Source: Flavihumibacter sp.
Lineage (GTDB): Bacteria; Bacteroidota; Bacteroidia; Chitinophagales; Chitinophagaceae
Assembly (NCBI GenBank): GCA_025455285.1
Contig: JALOMU010000038.1
Coordinates: forward strand, 1 to 8,691
Length of the DNA stretch: 8,691 nt
Reading direction: 5' to 3'
The notes below the pieces were generated by a model. The model did no database searches. It was given only the letters and a program-made list of their open reading frames with translations, and was not told where the DNA came from. Position numbers and translations under genes: made by a program. This document shows positions 7,804-8,691 of the stretch, piece after piece; the first letter of the stretch is position 1, and every line of letters starts with the position of its first letter.

Positions 7804-8691
7804 TAATTCATTCCAAACCTGCTGAGCAAAATATTCGAGACTGGGATCACGAGCGCCCATTAACAACAGAACCGTATTTTCGGTTAAGTGTGACCGTACG
7901 GTTTGCACAAAATCATTTCTGTCTTCCACAAAAAAGGCTGCTTTTCCCAGTTGCCGGATGTCATTGATCAGGTCATTCGCCGAGATATCTTTGGTAGCCG
8001 TTCCTCCTGCATAAAAAATCTCACTCATCCAGATCTCATCCTGGGGGCGCAGCGCTTCTGCTATTTCTTTTACAAAATCTGCACGCAGAAAACGAGTGGG
8101 GCCATACCCATGAGGTTGAAACCAGGCTACGACTTTATCCGCAAGCGGTTGGCAGGATTGGATACTTGCCGCACATTTAGCAGGATTATGCGCATAATCG
8201 TCCATCAGCCAAACGCCGTTTTTTTGTCCCAATACCTGGTTGCGCCTATAAATTCCTTCATATTGTTCCAATGCTTCCGCAGCTTTTGTCAGGTCCACGC
8301 CTACATGCGCTGCTACAGTAGCAGCAGCCAGCGCATTCTCCATATTGTGCCTACCAACCAATTTTAATTGAAAGGGGGTATTGTTGATGGTGAAGGAGAT
8401 ACTGAGTCCCTCCTGATTGAAATCACGGGCCATAAAACCTGCAGGCCGCTCAGTATCCCAACTGAAATCCAGGCTGATATCCTGTGATAAGGGAGCAGCC
8501 AGCGGGTGCGACTGATTCACAACAAATAACTCACTGTTACGCTTAAACGTAGCAAAGATATCCAGCAGGGAATCAATTTCTTTATGATCCTTGTCCACGT
8601 TTAACAGCAGTCCTATAGACGGATAATATTGCACAATGGAGCCATCACTTTCATCCGCTTCGATTACCAGCCAATCGCCTTTACCGACTTT
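7801..8691 (-). CDS. MurC-like Mur ligase, N-terminus beyond the window (partial)
   Basis: These are the C-terminal 296 aa of an ATP-dependent Mur-type amide ligase; the reading frame stays open to the window edge. Compared with MurC (about 450-470 aa), the N-terminal domain and the Walker-type GKT loop are missing. A GTG at 8634 is an internal valine, not a start: upstream codons spell WLVIEADESDGSIVQYYPS, a typical MurC/Mpl central-domain motif (EADESDG, fragment residues 11-17). Next come NVDKDH (31-36), GRHNMENALAAA (113-124), the domain-3 boundary GIYRRNQ, and the C-terminal domain with DDYAHNP (164-170), FQPHGYGPTRF (191-201) and MGARDPS (278-284). Standard MurC has DDYGHHP, FQPHRYTR and MGAGD at these places, so this is probably a MurC-related ligase of a different clade rather than the essential MurC. 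No dcw neighbours (murG, murB, ftsQ) are seen. Its substrate is unknown. It lies 1 nt upstream of hutI, so it shares a transcript. Confidence 0.85.
   Translation of the reverse strand, partial: KVGKGDWLVIEADESDGSIVQYYPSIGLLLNVDKDHKEIDSLLDIFATFKRNSELFVVNQSHPLAAPLSQDISLDFSWDTERPAGFMARDFNQEGLSISFTINNTPFQLKLVGRHNMENALAAATVAAHVGVDLTKAAEALEQYEGIYRRNQVLGQKNGVWLMDDYAHNPAKCAASIQSCQPLADKVVAWFQPHGYGPTRFLRADFVKEIAEALRPQDEIWMSEIFYAGGTATKDISANDLINDIRQLGKAAFFVEDRNDFVQTVRSHLTENTVLLLMGARDPSLEYFAQQVWNEL

Noticed and set aside
7800..7850. Longer hutI starting at 7850 or 7811
   Set aside because: The extra residues do not look like HutI and overlap the ligase end; the ATG at 7799 fits the family start and the 1-nt junction. 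The 7811 start is not fully excluded.
7903..8367. 154 aa open frame on the + strand inside the Mur ligase gene
   Set aside because: It is antisense to a strongly supported ligase, has no recognisable motif and reads as a low-complexity shadow of the coding strand.
8632..8634. GTG as the start of the Mur ligase
   Set aside because: The frame continues upstream with the conserved EADESDG motif, so this GTG is an internal valine and the gene is cut by the window edge.

Overview
The window looks like an ordinary chromosomal segment of a Bacteroidota bacterium, most likely from the Chitinophagaceae or a close relative. The evidence is the style of the ABC-F protein, a patatin fused to a BamA-like barrel (so a Gram-negative outer membrane), moderate GC, very short gaps and no clear Shine-Dalgarno sequences. 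This placement is inferred from protein style only; there is no rRNA or other marker here.

The layout is two converging gene blocks. On the + strand (11-4233) an ABC-F ribosome-associated ATPase is followed 11 nt later by a secreted patatin-like phospholipase with a C-terminal outer-membrane barrel. On the - strand, read from the right edge leftwards (8691-4230), are the C-terminal two thirds of a MurC-like Mur ligase, imidazolonepropionase (hutI), a CPA-type cation/proton antiporter, and an arginase-fold hydrolase that is probably formimidoylglutamase (hutG). The gaps are 1, 27 and 12 nt, so these four genes probably form one transcription unit whose promoter lies outside the window. The two blocks meet tail to tail and share one CTAG tetranucleotide as both stop codons.

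HutI and HutG catalyse the last two steps of histidine degradation: imidazolonepropionate to formimidoylglutamate, then to glutamate plus formamide. The first two enzymes, histidase and urocanase, are not in this window. The antiporter between them may serve ion or pH balance, but nothing in the sequence proves a link. The Mur ligase is not in a cell-division/wall (dcw) context and carries motifs unlike textbook MurC, which makes it the least well explained protein here.

Coding density is nearly complete. No stretch above 30 bases lies between genes, and I saw no RNA gene, mobile element, CRISPR array, origin or convincing promoter. I found no clear undescribed system. The best leads are the atypical Mur ligase coupled to hutI, the antiporter inside the hut pair with a Ser-Asp in its ion-site motif, and the shared-stop convergent junction.
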